From contig NZ_VFPQ01000001.1 in the NCBI RefSeq assembly GCF_006716785.1, positions 4,340,001 to 4,404,000 of the forward strand: a stretch of DNA of 64,000 nt. Reading direction: 5' to 3'. Under the pieces are notes generated by a model. It saw only the letters and a program-made list of their open reading frames with translations. It did not search any database and was not told the DNA's origin. Positions 35,892 to 45,600 of the stretch are shown here, in pieces (position 1 is the stretch's first letter; each line of letters starts with the position of its first letter). The stretch is from Thermopolyspora flexuosa. Lineage in GTDB: Bacteria > Actinomycetota > Actinomycetes > Streptosporangiales > Streptosporangiaceae. A program made the translations under genes and the position numbers.

Positions 35892-38800
35892 CTACTCGCC
35901 GGAGCGCACCTTGGCGCGCAGGGACGCGAACTCGGCGGTGAGCTCGGCGAGCCGGGCCCGGTAGCGGGCGACGTTGTCGAGCTTGACCTGCTCGTAGCCG
36001 CGCACCAGGTCGGGCAGCTCGGCGATGCGCACCGCGGTCTCGTGCGTGCCCGGGGTGAGCCCGGCGAGCAGCTCGTCGACCACGCCCAGGTACTCGGTGA
36101 TCAGCTCCCGCTCCACCCGGCGCACGTGGGCGCGGCCGAACGGGTCGAACGGGGTGCCGCGCAGCCGGCGCAGCCGTACCAGCAGGGCGAGGGCCGGGCG
36201 GAACCAGCGGCCGAGGCTGAGCTTGCGGCGCAGGCCGAGCGCGCGCAGCGTCGGCGGGTGGAGCCGGTAGTGGACGCGGGCGCCGTCCCCGAACCGGGCG
36301 CGCACCGTGGCCGCCAGCTCGGGGTCGAGCGACAGCCGGGCCACCTCGTACTCGTCCTTGTAGGCCATGAGCTTGTAGAGGTTGCGGGCGACCGCCTCGG
36401 CGAGCGCGGTCGACCCGGGCATGCGCTCGGCCTCGACCCGGCGCACCCGCTCCACCACCTCGGCGTACCGGCGGGCGTACGCCGCGTCCTGGTAGGCGAC
36501 GAGGTCGGGCACCCGGATGCGGACCAGCCGCTCCAGCTCGGAGCCCGGCTCGGCCGCCACCGGCGGCACGTCCGCGGGCCACTCCGCCGCGGCCCGCCGT
36601 ACCGGCTCCTCCTTGGCCGCGGTGAGCGGGGCGATCCGCTCCGGGTCGGCGACCGCGAGCCGGCCGAGCCGGAACGCGCGCAGGTTCGCCTCCACGCGCA
36701 CGCCGTTCAGCCGCAGCGCCTCCTCGATCGCCTCGGCGGGCAGCGGCAGCGCGCCCACCTGGTAGGCGGCGCCGAGGAGCAGCACGTTCGCGTACTGGTC
36801 GTCGCCGAACGCGGCCTCGGCGAGCTCCCGGGCGTCGAGGAACACCGCGTGCTCGCCGCGGGTCGCCTTGCGGATGCCGTCGGTGATCTCCGCCACGTCG
36901 GGGAACGTCGTCCCGGGGTCGACCACCATCTGGCCGGTGGGCACCTTCGTGGTGGACACCACCGCGATGGTACGGCCGGGGTCGGTCGCCTCGAGGTTGC
37001 GCGGGCTCGCCCCGACGAGCAGGTCGCAGACGAGGTAGAGGTCGCAGCCGCCCGCGGCGGCCTTGTTCGACTGCTCCACCGGCCGGTCGCCGATCTTGAT
37101 GTCGGAGACGACCGCGCCGCCCTTCTGCGCGAGCCCGGTCTGGTCGAGCGCGCGCACGTACCGGCCCGCGAGCGTGGCGGCCACGCCGAGCACCTGGGAG
37201 ACGGTGACCACGCCGGTGCCGCCGACGCCGGTGATCCGGGTGGTGTGCTCCTCGGCCGGGGTGAGCCGCGGCGGCGCCGGCAGCAGCGCCGGATCCGCCA
37301 GCTCCTTGAGGTCCTTGAGCAGCGGCGACTCCCGCACCGTGCGCCTGCCGCGCGTGCCGGACGCCGGGACCACGGTGAGGAACGCCGGGCAGTCCCCGGC
37401 CACGCAGGAGAAGTCCTTGTTGCACGACGGCTGGTGGATGCGGGTCTTGCGGCCGAACTCGGTCTCCACCGGCTGCACCGACAGGCAGTTCGACTTGGCG
37501 CCGCAGTCGCCGCAGCCCTCGCACACCCGCTCGTTGATCATGACGTGCTCGGCGGGCTCCGGGGCGAGCCCGCGCTTGCGGCGGCGGCGCAGCTCGGTGG
37601 CGCACTCCTGGTCGTGGATGAGCACGGTCACCCCGGGCACCTTGGCGAGCGTCTCCTGCGCCTCGACCAGCCGGTCCCGGCTCCACACCTCGACCCCCCG
37701 GGGCAGCCCGGCGCGCCGGTACCGCCGCACGTCGTCGGTGGTGATGATGATCCGCTTGACGCCCTCGGCGAGCAGCGAGCGCACGATCTCCGGCAGCGGC
37801 ATCACCCCGGCGGGCAGCTGGCCGCCGGTCATCGCCACCACCGAGTTGTGCAGCAGCTTGAAGGTGACGTTCACCCCGGCCGCGACCGCGGCCCGGATGG
37901 CGAGGCTGCCGGAGTGGTGGAAGGTGCCGTCGCCGAGGTTCTGCAGCAGGTGGCCGCGCTCCACGAACGGCGCCATGCCGATCCAGTGCGCGCCCTCGCC
38001 GCCCATCTGGGTGAGCCCGGTCACCTCGCCGACCTGCCGCCGGTCCATGAGCAGCACCATCGCGTGGCAGCCGATGCCGCCGCCGACGAGCGACCCCTCG
38101 GGAATCCTGGTGGTGGAGGAGTTGTGCGGGCAGCCCGAGCAGAAGTACGGCATGCGCGGCAGCAGCGGCAGGCTCACCCTGCGCCGCACCCGCCCCGCCC
38201 GGCCGCCCTCGTCCAGCCAGGCCCGCACCGAGGGGAAGTCCCCCAGCCCGGCGAGCACCGGCGCGAGCCGCCCCGCGATGAGGTCGGCGTCGAGCTCGCC
38301 GGTGCCGGGAAACAGCGCGGTGCCGTCCGGGTTGCGCTTGCCGCGCACCGCCGGGGCGTCCGGCCGGCCGTACAGCAGGTCCTTGATCGCGGTCTCGATG
38401 AGCGGGCGCTTCTCCTCGACCACGATGATCTCGCGCAGCCCGGCCGCGAACCGCGCGATGATCTCCGGCTCGATCGGGTGGAGTACGGCGAGCCGCAGCA
38501 GCCGTACCCCGCGCCGGGCGAGCTCGGCGTCGTCGAGGCCGAGGGTGCGCAGCGCCTGCCGCAGGTCGAGGAAGGTCTTCCCGGCCGCGACGATGCCGAT
38601 CCGGTCGCCGGGCGCGCCGCCGACGATGCGGTTGAGCCCGTTGAGCGCCACGTACCGGCGGGCCACGTCCAGCCGCACGCCCTCCCGGGTGCGCTCCATG
38701 CCGTCGAGCGCGGGCCCGAGCATGCGGATCTCCAGGTGGTGCCGGTACGGCTCGCCGCCGTTCTCGCCGGGGACCGGCACGGGCACCACGCGCTCGGGGT

Positions 38801-39449
38801 GCACCTCGACCCGGCCGGAGGCGTCGGCCACGTTGGTGGCGATCTTCATCGCGACCCACAGGCCGCTCGCCCGGGACAGCGCCACCGCGTGCAGGCCGAG
38901 GTCGAGCACGTCCTGCGGGTCGGCGGGGTAGAGCACGGGCATGCCGAGGTCCGCCAGCAGCGCCTCGGACGCGCTCGGCACGGTCGACGACTTCGCCGCC
39001 GGGTCGTCGCCGACGAACGCCACGGCCCCGCCGTCCGGGTGGGTGCCCATGAGGTTGGCGTGCCGGAGGGCGTCGGTGGCGCGGTCGAGCCCCGGCGCCT
39101 TGCCGTACCAGAAGCCGATCACCCCGTCGACCCGGCGGTCGGGGTAGGTGGGCGCGAGCTGGGTGCCCTGCACCGCGGTGGCGGCGAGCTCCTCGTTGAC
39201 GCCGGGGCGGAAGACGACGTCGTACTCGTCGAGCAGGGCGCGCTGCCGCTCCAGCTCCAGGTCGTAGCCGCCGAGCGGGGAGCCCTCGTACCCGGAGACG
39301 AAGGCGGCGGTGCGACGCCCGGCCCGCCGGTCGGCGCGCCGGGCGTCGATGGGGAGTCTGGCCAGTGCCTGAATCCCGGTGAGGTGGACCGTTCCGGCTT
39401 CCAGGAGGTAGCGGTCGGCCAGGCTCGGCCGCGCTTCCTTGTCACTCAT
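35892..39449 (-). CDS. Fused indolepyruvate ferredoxin oxidoreductase (IorA-IorB type)
   Basis: 1185 residues, the size of one-chain aerobic-bacterial IORs. The N-terminal alpha-part pyrimidine domain (SGYEGSPLGGYD), central TPP-binding region (GGGIGCHAMVLLMD, QMGGEGAHW), an iron-sulfur segment rich in Cys (CEGCGDCGAKSNC then CNKDFSC-GDC) and the beta-like gamma domain (GVGGTGVVTVSQVLG) are all there. It oxidises indolepyruvate or another arylpyruvate to the acyl-CoA, reducing ferredoxin. ATG 39449 has AAGGAGC upstream; the ATG at 39491 is less likely. No ferredoxin gene or aromatic transaminase is adjacent. Confidence 0.92.
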   Translation of the reverse strand: MSDKEARPSLADRYLLEAGTVHLTGIQALARLPIDARRADRRAGRRTAAFVSGYEGSPLGGYDLELERQRALLDEYDVVFRPGVNEELAATAVQGTQLAPTYPDRRVDGVIGFWYGKAPGLDRATDALRHANLMGTHPDGGAVAFVGDDPAAKSSTVPSASEALLADLGMPVLYPADPQDVLDLGLHAVALSRASGLWVAMKIATNVADASGRVEVHPERVVPVPVPGENGGEPYRHHLEIRMLGPALDGMERTREGVRLDVARRYVALNGLNRIVGGAPGDRIGIVAAGKTFLDLRQALRTLGLDDAELARRGVRLLRLAVLHPIEPEIIARFAAGLREIIVVEEKRPLIETAIKDLLYGRPDAPAVRGKRNPDGTALFPGTGELDADLIAGRLAPVLAGLGDFPSVRAWLDEGGRAGRVRRRVSLPLLPRMPYFCSGCPHNSSTTRIPEGSLVGGGIGCHAMVLLMDRRQVGEVTGLTQMGGEGAHWIGMAPFVERGHLLQNLGDGTFHHSGSLAIRAAVAAGVNVTFKLLHNSVVAMTGGQLPAGVMPLPEIVRSLLAEGVKRIIITTDDVRRYRRAGLPRGVEVWSRDRLVEAQETLAKVPGVTVLIHDQECATELRRRRKRGLAPEPAEHVMINERVCEGCGDCGAKSNCLSVQPVETEFGRKTRIHQPSCNKDFSCVAGDCPAFLTVVPASGTRGRRTVRESPLLKDLKELADPALLPAPPRLTPAEEHTTRITGVGGTGVVTVSQVLGVAATLAGRYVRALDQTGLAQKGGAVVSDIKIGDRPVEQSNKAAAGGCDLYLVCDLLVGASPRNLEATDPGRTIAVVSTTKVPTGQMVVDPGTTFPDVAEITDGIRKATRGEHAVFLDARELAEAAFGDDQYANVLLLGAAYQVGALPLPAEAIEEALRLNGVRVEANLRAFRLGRLAVADPERIAPLTAAKEEPVRRAAAEWPADVPPVAAEPGSELERLVRIRVPDLVAYQDAAYARRYAEVVERVRRVEAERMPGSTALAEAVARNLYKLMAYKDEYEVARLSLDPELAATVRARFGDGARVHYRLHPPTLRALGLRRKLSLGRWFRPALALLVRLRRLRGTPFDPFGRAHVRRVERELITEYLGVVDELLAGLTPGTHETAVRIAELPDLVRGYEQVKLDNVARYRARLAELTAEFASLRAKVRSGE

Positions 39450-39639
39450 GGCCCGCTCCTTCGCCCAAGGTTCCGCCGAAAAGCCTCCCAAAACACGGCA
39501 GAGATCGGCTTTATAGATGCGTCACAGACTTCGCCCGCAAAACGTGCGCGACAGCGCCAACGTGGGCGGGGAGCCGTACGCCCGGCGGAACCGGGTCATC
39601 GGCGGGCCGGGAGGGCGGAACGGAGCGGAAAGCGGCAGG

Positions 39640-40653
39640 TCAGACCGCCACGCAGTGCAGCCGCTGGTAGCGGGTGAGCATGGCGGCCACCGGGCCCGGC
39701 TCGCGCAGCCGGCTGATCCGGTCCCGGGCCTGCCGCTTCCAGCGGACGCGGCGGCGCCGCGCCGCGGCCGAGCGGTAGGCGGACAGGTGCTCGCGGGAGG
39801 CGCGCGGCGCGCCGGACAGCTCGTAGCCGAGGGCGGTCAGCCGCTCGCCGAGCACCGTCTCGCACAGCGAGATCTCCCACGGCTCGAGCCGGTTCGCCCA
39901 GCTGCCCACCCGGGAGCGGGTCACCTCGCGGTGGGTGTTGCGGTGCCACACCTTGTGCGGCGGCACCGCGATGCTCGCCACCTCGCGCGGGTCGCGCATC
40001 GCCGGGTCGTACTCCTCGCCGAGGAAGGTGCACAGCGCGCGCAGCGCGCCCTCCGGGTCGGCGGTGAGGTCCTCGTAGCGCAGCTCGAAGTAGGAGTCCT
40101 TGGGCAGCTCGGCCGCGTGCCTGCGGCCGAAGTCGATCGCCTCCGCCCAGTTCGCCACCGCGGTGTAGACGTTGCCGCGGTACCACGGCATCTCCTTGAG
40201 CGAGGCCACGCAGTCCCGCCCGTCCCGGATGAGGTGGATGAACTGGGCGTCCGGGAACATGCGCCGGAGCGTGCCGACGTGCTGGAAGTAGCTCGGCCGC
40301 TTGTCCCCCCAGCGCGGCTTGCCGAACCGCCGCGCGTAGGCGGCGAACGCGGTGCCGATCACCGAGCCGAGGCTGCCCGGCGCGTGCACCGCCTCCTCGA
40401 CGAACTCCTGCGGGTCGAGGCCGAGCTCGTGGAACTTCGTCCCCTTGCCGGTCGCGATCCACTCGGCGAGCCGCCGCCGGTTCTCCGGCTCCCGCATGTC
40501 CCCGTACACCTTGCGGTGGAAGTACGCCGGGATGACGAACCGGGTCTCCGGCGGCACCGCGATCCGCGGGTGGGAGTGCAGCATGAGCTGCAGCAGCGTG
40601 GTCCCGGAACGCGGACACCCGATGATGAAGATCGGCCGGTCGGATTCGAACAC
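39640..40653 (-). CDS. Sulfotransferase-family protein A
   Basis: 337 residues. PAPS 5'-phosphosulfate loop IIGCPRSGTTLLQ at the N-terminus, and the downstream 3'-phosphate motif (FIHLIRDGRDCVASLKEM). It transfers sulfate from PAPS to a hydroxyl or amine, most likely of a glycan or lipid here. Paralogous to the next gene; the shared order of motifs and sequences such as FPDAQFIHLIRD and ASLKEMPW shows a tandem duplication. GTG 40653 is favoured because GGGGGA is 7 nt upstream; TTG 40659 is possible. It directly follows the stop of protein B. Confidence 0.9.
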   Translation of the reverse strand: MFESDRPIFIIGCPRSGTTLLQLMLHSHPRIAVPPETRFVIPAYFHRKVYGDMREPENRRRLAEWIATGKGTKFHELGLDPQEFVEEAVHAPGSLGSVIGTAFAAYARRFGKPRWGDKRPSYFQHVGTLRRMFPDAQFIHLIRDGRDCVASLKEMPWYRGNVYTAVANWAEAIDFGRRHAAELPKDSYFELRYEDLTADPEGALRALCTFLGEEYDPAMRDPREVASIAVPPHKVWHRNTHREVTRSRVGSWANRLEPWEISLCETVLGERLTALGYELSGAPRASREHLSAYRSAAARRRRVRWKRQARDRISRLREPGPVAAMLTRYQRLHCVAV

Positions 40654-40655
40654 GA

Positions 40656-41678
40656 TCAATTCCCCCGTATGAGTTCTGGCTCGCGGTTCCCCGTGGTGAG
40701 CAGCGACGCGACCGGGTTCGGCTCCCGCAGCCGGATCAGCCGGTCGCGGATCGCGTCGTACCGCAGCCGCCGCCGGGCCCGCCCGGCCACCTTGCGGTAC
40801 TCGCGGCGCAGCGCCCGGTTCGGCCGGGGCGCGCCGCTCGGCGCGTAGCCGTACGCGGCCATGCGCTCCCCCAGCACCGCCTCGCACAGCCCGGCCTCCC
40901 ACGGCTCCAGCCGGCGGGTCCAGCTCCCGGCGCGCCCGGTCATCACCTCCCGGCGCACGTTGCGGTGCCAGTGCTTGTGGCCCGGCACGACGTCGGCGAC
41001 CTGGCTCGGCTCGAGCATCGCCTCGTCGAACTCCTCGCCGAGGAAGGCGCACAGCTCGGTGAGCGTGCCGCGCGGGTCGGCGGTGAGGTCCTCGTACCGG
41101 ACCTCGGTGTAGGCGTCGGCGGGCAGCCGGCGCGCCGCCCGGCGGCCGAGGTCGATCGCCTCCGCCCAGCGGTGCACCGCCTCGGCGGTGGTGCCGCGGA
41201 ACCACGGCATCTCCTTCAGCGAGGCCACGCAGTCCCGCGGGTCCCGGATCAGGTGGATGAACTGGGCGTCCGGGAACATCCGCACGATCGCGTCGATGTG
41301 CCGGATGTACGGCGGACGCTTGTCGCCCCAGCGCGGCTTGCCGTGCCGCTCGGCGTACATGCGGTAGACCGTCGCGACGACCGAGCCGATCGTGCCCGGC
41401 CCGTCGCCCGCCCGCTCGACGAACGTGGCGGCGTCGATGCCGAGGTCGCCGAACTGCCGCCGCGGCCGGCTGACGATCCACTCGGCGAGGGCCTCGCGGT
41501 TGCGCCGCTGGGACAGGTCGCCGAACCGCAGCCGCCGGTTGTAGGCGTGCACGAGGATGCGGGTCTCCGGCGGGATCGCGATGCGCGGGTGGGCGTGCAG
41601 CATGAGCTGGAGCAGCGTGGTGCCCGAGCGCGGGCAGCCCACGATGAAGATCGGCCGGTCGGATGCGTGCTCAGGCAC
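40656..41678 (-). CDS. Sulfotransferase-family protein B
   Basis: 340 residues, same family and motifs (IVGCPRSGTTLLQ; FIHLIRDPRDCVASLKEM) as protein A. GTG 41678 has GGGAGGG upstream and lies inside the 3' end of the CDP-alcohol phosphatidyltransferase gene, so the three genes are one operon reading 42846 to 39640. Divergence between the copies suggests different acceptor positions. No PAPS biosynthesis genes are seen in the window. Confidence 0.9.
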   Translation of the reverse strand: MPEHASDRPIFIVGCPRSGTTLLQLMLHAHPRIAIPPETRILVHAYNRRLRFGDLSQRRNREALAEWIVSRPRRQFGDLGIDAATFVERAGDGPGTIGSVVATVYRMYAERHGKPRWGDKRPPYIRHIDAIVRMFPDAQFIHLIRDPRDCVASLKEMPWFRGTTAEAVHRWAEAIDLGRRAARRLPADAYTEVRYEDLTADPRGTLTELCAFLGEEFDEAMLEPSQVADVVPGHKHWHRNVRREVMTGRAGSWTRRLEPWEAGLCEAVLGERMAAYGYAPSGAPRPNRALRREYRKVAGRARRRLRYDAIRDRLIRLREPNPVASLLTTGNREPELIRGN

Positions 41679-42846
41679 AGACGCCCTCCCTGTGGTCGGC
41701 CACGCGGCGCTGCGCGGTCCGTGCCCCGGCGTCCGGCCCCTCGCCGGACGGCAGGCCGGTGATCACATGGGTGGGGTACGGCGCGGCGGTGACGTTGGCG
41801 AGCTCCCGGGAGACGAGCCACATGCGGTAGACGAGCACCGCCTCGAACAGCAGGAGCAGCAGGCTGCCCGCGACCACGGCGGGCAGCAGCGCGGCCGGGC
41901 CGATGAGCGGCGCGATCACGAACACCAGCGCGTGGTACTCGATGCCGCTCACCACGTGGGTGCGCACCCGGTGCCGGGCGAGGGCCCGCCGGACCCGGTC
42001 GTACCAGGGGAACCGGGCGCGGAACCGGGCGTACAGGTCGATGAGCGGCCGCCCGTCGGGTGGCGTCGCCCCCGGGCGGATCCGGCGGACGGTGACCGAA
42101 CCGGCCGGCTCGCCGCACTCCGCGGGCTCGGCGTCCGCGCGTTCCGGGCCCGCCCCCGTGGCCCGGTCGCCGCGCGGATCGCGCGTCCCGTCCGATCGGT
42201 CGCCCGGCCCGCCGTCCCCCGGCCGCGTCGGCCGCGGCACGAGGCCGGACGGCAGCGTGCCGCCCGCGAGCAGGTCGCGCACCCCGGTCTGCGGGGCGCG
42301 GCTGAGGATGTCCTCGACGAACACGCACTCGGCCGACCAGCGGGCCTCCGCCGCGGCGCGGGCCTGCTGGCGGCTGGCCTCGCGCACCCGCTTGAGCTGC
42401 GGCCCGTTGATGTACCGGAACAGGTCGAGCACGATCACCGCGCCGCCCATGAGCAGGTACGCCGCCTCCCCCGTCGCGGCGTACTGCCCGTAGCCGAGGC
42501 CCGCGGCGCAGCAGGCCACCCGCAGCCGGTCGCCCACGTAGTCGAGCCACAGCCCGAACGGGGTGCCGTTCCCCTTGAGCCGGGCGAGCTTGCCGTCCAC
42601 GCAGTCCACCAAGAAGCTCAGGTAGAACAGCGCCGCCCCGGCGGCGAGCCATCCGGCGCCGAAGCAGGCGGCCGAGGCGAGGCCGAGGAGGATGGACAGC
42701 CGGGTCACCCCGTTGGGGGTGATCGTCGTGTGGTTGGCGAGGAGCAGGGTGAGCCGGCACGCCACGGGATCCACCAGGAACACCGTCCACCAGGAGTCCC
42801 GCGGTTTACGTACCGCCTTGACATCGTCGATCGTGAAGGCCGCCAT
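41671..42846 (-). CDS. CDP-alcohol phosphatidyltransferase family protein
   Basis: 391 residues. The CDP-OH-P signature DG-x2-AR-x8-G-x3-D-x3-D is complete in the segment VDCVDGKLARLKG to LDYVGD (about residues 80-105). Membrane helices surround it. A long hydrophilic Asp/Gly/Pro/Arg-rich insertion (about 185-245) splits the membrane part from two C-terminal helices. It joins a CDP-activated group to an alcohol, yielding a phospholipid or polymer head group. Start uncertain: ATG 42846 is used, GTG 42864 is possible. Heads the sulfotransferase operon and is divergent from the Stealth gene. Confidence 0.88.
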   Translation of the reverse strand: MAAFTIDDVKAVRKPRDSWWTVFLVDPVACRLTLLLANHTTITPNGVTRLSILLGLASAACFGAGWLAAGAALFYLSFLVDCVDGKLARLKGNGTPFGLWLDYVGDRLRVACCAAGLGYGQYAATGEAAYLLMGGAVIVLDLFRYINGPQLKRVREASRQQARAAAEARWSAECVFVEDILSRAPQTGVRDLLAGGTLPSGLVPRPTRPGDGGPGDRSDGTRDPRGDRATGAGPERADAEPAECGEPAGSVTVRRIRPGATPPDGRPLIDLYARFRARFPWYDRVRRALARHRVRTHVVSGIEYHALVFVIAPLIGPAALLPAVVAGSLLLLLFEAVLVYRMWLVSRELANVTAAPYPTHVITGLPSGEGPDAGARTAQRRVADHREGVCA

Positions 42847-43021
42847 GAAGGTAAGAATGGCCACCGTTCGTGGTCATGCGTCGACCTTCGGTGACGATCG
42901 GATGATCTCGTTGCGATCTCTTGACCCGCCCCTGACCGCCGGATCCGTTTTAGCTCAACCGCGGGACCGGCGGCGATCGCTCTAAGCTACATTCCTGTCA
43001 CTCACGGTTTTGGAGGGACAG

Positions 43022-44647
43022 ATGCGCAAAGCCGTGCGCCGGGCCCGCAGGATCTACCTCCGCGGGGCTAGGCCGGTCCGACGGCTGATCACCGATCTCC
43101 GCACCCGCAGGCTGCCCGACGGGCTGGTCCTGGTCCGGACCGCCGAGGGCATGCGTCCGGCGCGGGTTCGGCAGGACGCCTGCCCGCTGCAGGCGATGCG
43201 GGAGAACCTCGACCTCGTCTGCGCGACGCTGGACGCGGCGGGCGTGCCGTACTTCTGCGTCCGCCCGCTGCCCGGGCAGCCGCCCACGGTGGGCGTGCCC
43301 GCGGTGCACCGGTCCCGGGCCCTGGCCGCGCTCGCCGACGCCGCCGGGACCGGGGCGGGCGGCGCCGGGCCGCTGTTCGCCGGCACCGACCCGGAGGGGC
43401 CGACCCGGCCGCTGCGCCGGGCGCTGCCCTCCCTGCGCACCGTGCCCGCCGTACGGGTGGCCGCCTACTACGTCAGCCCGTCGCAGACCCTGGTGCTCGG
43501 CCCGGAGTACGGCTGCGAGCTGGAGTTCTGGCCGAGCGAGGGGCCGCACCTGCTCGTCGCGCCGCGGCCGAACCCGACCACGCGCACGCTGCCCGCCGAC
43601 GACACGCCGGTGGAGGGCACCGAGGAGCTGTTCAACCCGCTGGTGTCCCCGGTACGGCGGAGCGGGCGGCGGTACCGCACCCGGCGCGAGTTCACCGTGC
43701 GGCACGTGGACGACATCGACTTCCCGATCGACGCGGTCTACACCTGGGTGGACGGCGCCGACCCGGCGTGGCGGGCCCGGCGGGACGCGGCGCTCGCCGA
43801 GGCGGGGCGGCTCACCGAGTTCGCGGCCGGCGCGGCCCGGTACACCAGCCGGGACGAGCTGCGCTACTCGCTGCGCTCGCTGTACGCGTGCGCGCCGTGG
43901 ATCCGGCACGTGTGGATCGTCACCGACGGGCAGTGCCCGGACTGGCTCGACACCGGCCACCCGGACGTCACCGTCGTCGACCACAAGGAAATCTTCCGCG
44001 ACCCGTCGGTGCTGCCGGTGTTCAACTCGCACGCGATCGAGACCCAGCTCCACCACATCGACGGGCTGAGCGAGCACTTCCTCTACCTCAACGACGACTT
44101 CTTCCTCGGCCGCCCGCTGCCGCCGAGCACGTTCTTCGAGGCGAACGGGATCACCCGGTTCTTCCCCTCGGCGGTGCCGGTGCCGTTCGGCACGCCGGAG
44201 GCCGAGGAGTCGCCGGTGCACGCGGCCGGCATGAACAACCGGCGGCTGCTCGAGGACCTCACCGGGCGCACGCTGACGCTGAAGATGCGGCACGCGCCGT
44301 ACGCGCTGCGGCGCAGCCTGCTCGCGGAGCTGGAGGAGCGGTTCGCCGAGCAGTTCGCGGCCACCGCCTCCCACCGGTTCCGCGACTGCACCGACATCTC
44401 GGTGGTCTCCTCGCTCGCGCACTACTACGGCTACCTGACCGGCCGGGCCGTACCGGGGACGATCGGCTACACCTACGTGGACCTCGCGCTCCACCGCACC
44501 CGGCGCAAGCTGCGGAACATGCTCGCGCTGCGGCAGCACGACACGTTCTGCCTCAACGACACCGCGCCGACCACGCCGGAGCAGGACGCGCTGCTGCGGA
44601 GCTTTCTCGAGGCGTACTACCCGACGCCCGCTCCGTGGGAAAGGTAG
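43022..44647 (+). CDS. Stealth-family sugar-1-phosphate transferase
   Basis: 541 residues. Stealth CR1 (FPIDAVYTWVDGADPAW), CR2 (SRDELRYSLRSLYACAPWIRH through FLYLNDDFFLG), CR3 (HAPYALRRSLL with the DCTDISVVSSLAHYY segment) and CR4 (near the C-terminus) are visible. The family makes hexose-1-phosphate linkages in capsules and phosphoglycans. The N-terminal ~200 residues are an extra, uncharacterised region. ATG 43022 has GGAGGGAC upstream. It is divergent from the CDP-alcohol transferase and sulfotransferases, suggesting a common polymer. Confidence 0.9.
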   Translation: MRKAVRRARRIYLRGARPVRRLITDLRTRRLPDGLVLVRTAEGMRPARVRQDACPLQAMRENLDLVCATLDAAGVPYFCVRPLPGQPPTVGVPAVHRSRALAALADAAGTGAGGAGPLFAGTDPEGPTRPLRRALPSLRTVPAVRVAAYYVSPSQTLVLGPEYGCELEFWPSEGPHLLVAPRPNPTTRTLPADDTPVEGTEELFNPLVSPVRRSGRRYRTRREFTVRHVDDIDFPIDAVYTWVDGADPAWRARRDAALAEAGRLTEFAAGAARYTSRDELRYSLRSLYACAPWIRHVWIVTDGQCPDWLDTGHPDVTVVDHKEIFRDPSVLPVFNSHAIETQLHHIDGLSEHFLYLNDDFFLGRPLPPSTFFEANGITRFFPSAVPVPFGTPEAEESPVHAAGMNNRRLLEDLTGRTLTLKMRHAPYALRRSLLAELEERFAEQFAATASHRFRDCTDISVVSSLAHYYGYLTGRAVPGTIGYTYVDLALHRTRRKLRNMLALRQHDTFCLNDTAPTTPEQDALLRSFLEAYYPTPAPWER

Positions 44648-44731
44648 GATGCTGGGCTTACCAAAGTGAACAAAGTGCCGTAAAAACAGCAAAGCGTCCC
44701 GAGTTACCCCCGACTTGAGGAGTGTTCCGTC

Positions 44732-45565
44732 ATGCGACTGCCGATCAGGGCCGCGACATGTCTCGCGCTGATCGCCGCCGTCTGCGCACCCACCACCCCG
44801 GCGTGGAGCGTGGCCGCCGCCCCGGAGGCCGGCGCCGGAACCACCAAGGCGACCGAGAAGAAGCCGGCCGAGCAGGCGACCACGAAGAAGAAAAAGAAGG
44901 CGCGGCCGGTGGACTGCGCGAAGGTGAAGTGCATCGCGCTCACCTTCGACGACGGCCCGGGCAAGCGGGTGGGCACGCTGCTCGACACCCTCAAGAAGCA
45001 CAACGCCAAGGCGACGTTCTTCCTCGAGGGCCAGTACGTCAAGGCCCGGCCCGAGCTGGCCAAGCGCATCGCGAAGGAGGGCCACCAGCTCGGCAACCAC
45101 AGCTACCGCCACCCCGACTTCACCAAGATCGACGAGGAGCGGATCCGCTCGGAGATCGTCGAGACCCAGCGGCTGGTGCACAAGCTCACCGGCAAGTACC
45201 CGACCACGCTGCGGCCGCCGTACGGCCTCTACAACGACAAGGTCCAACAGATCGCCACCGAGCTCGGCCTGCCGATCATCCTGTGGAACACCACGTCGCA
45301 CGACTGGGCGAGCCGGAACCAGGACGCGATCTACCGGGAGGTGCTGAAGGGCGCCCGGCGTGACTCGGTCGTGCTGATGCACGACTGGGTGGACGCGACC
45401 GTCGACGTGATGCCCCGCCTGCTCACCGCGCTGAAGAAGCGGGGCTTCCACGTGGTGACCGTCGACTCGCTGCTGCGCGGCAGGAAGCTGAAGCCGGGCG
45501 AGGTGTGGCCGGCGGACGCCACGATCAGCCCCGAGGACACCCCGCTGGTCCAGCCCAACGACTGA
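44732..45565 (+). CDS. Secreted polysaccharide deacetylase 1
   Basis: 277 residues. Signal peptide, then a Lys/Thr-rich stretch (about 45-60), then a NodB-fold CE4 domain: DCAKVKCIALTFDDGPG (catalytic Asp, metal Asp), GNHSYRHPD (HxxxH metal), RPPYGLYN, and LMHDWVDAT (catalytic His). It removes N-acetyl groups from peptidoglycan or a wall glycan outside the cell. SD GAGGAG near 44717. It shares an identical 17-residue segment with the next deacetylase. Confidence 0.9.
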   Translation: MRLPIRAATCLALIAAVCAPTTPAWSVAAAPEAGAGTTKATEKKPAEQATTKKKKKARPVDCAKVKCIALTFDDGPGKRVGTLLDTLKKHNAKATFFLEGQYVKARPELAKRIAKEGHQLGNHSYRHPDFTKIDEERIRSEIVETQRLVHKLTGKYPTTLRPPYGLYNDKVQQIATELGLPIILWNTTSHDWASRNQDAIYREVLKGARRDSVVLMHDWVDATVDVMPRLLTALKKRGFHVVTVDSLLRGRKLKPGEVWPADATISPEDTPLVQPND

Positions 45566-45600
45566 CCCGGCGTACGGCGAGGCGCCGTGGCGCCGCACCG

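Noticed and set aside
36042-39677. 1211-residue plus-strand open frame
   Set aside because: Antisense shadow of the indolepyruvate oxidoreductase gene; no domain and skewed composition.
40641-40660. tRNA T-loop-like GTTCGAATCC on the minus strand
   Set aside because: It encodes the Val-Phe-Glu-Ser start of a sulfotransferase and no acceptor or anticodon stem surrounds it.
40656-41678. The two sulfotransferases as one frameshifted gene
   Set aside because: Each has a complete PAPS-binding motif set and its own start with an SD; they are intact tandem paralogues.
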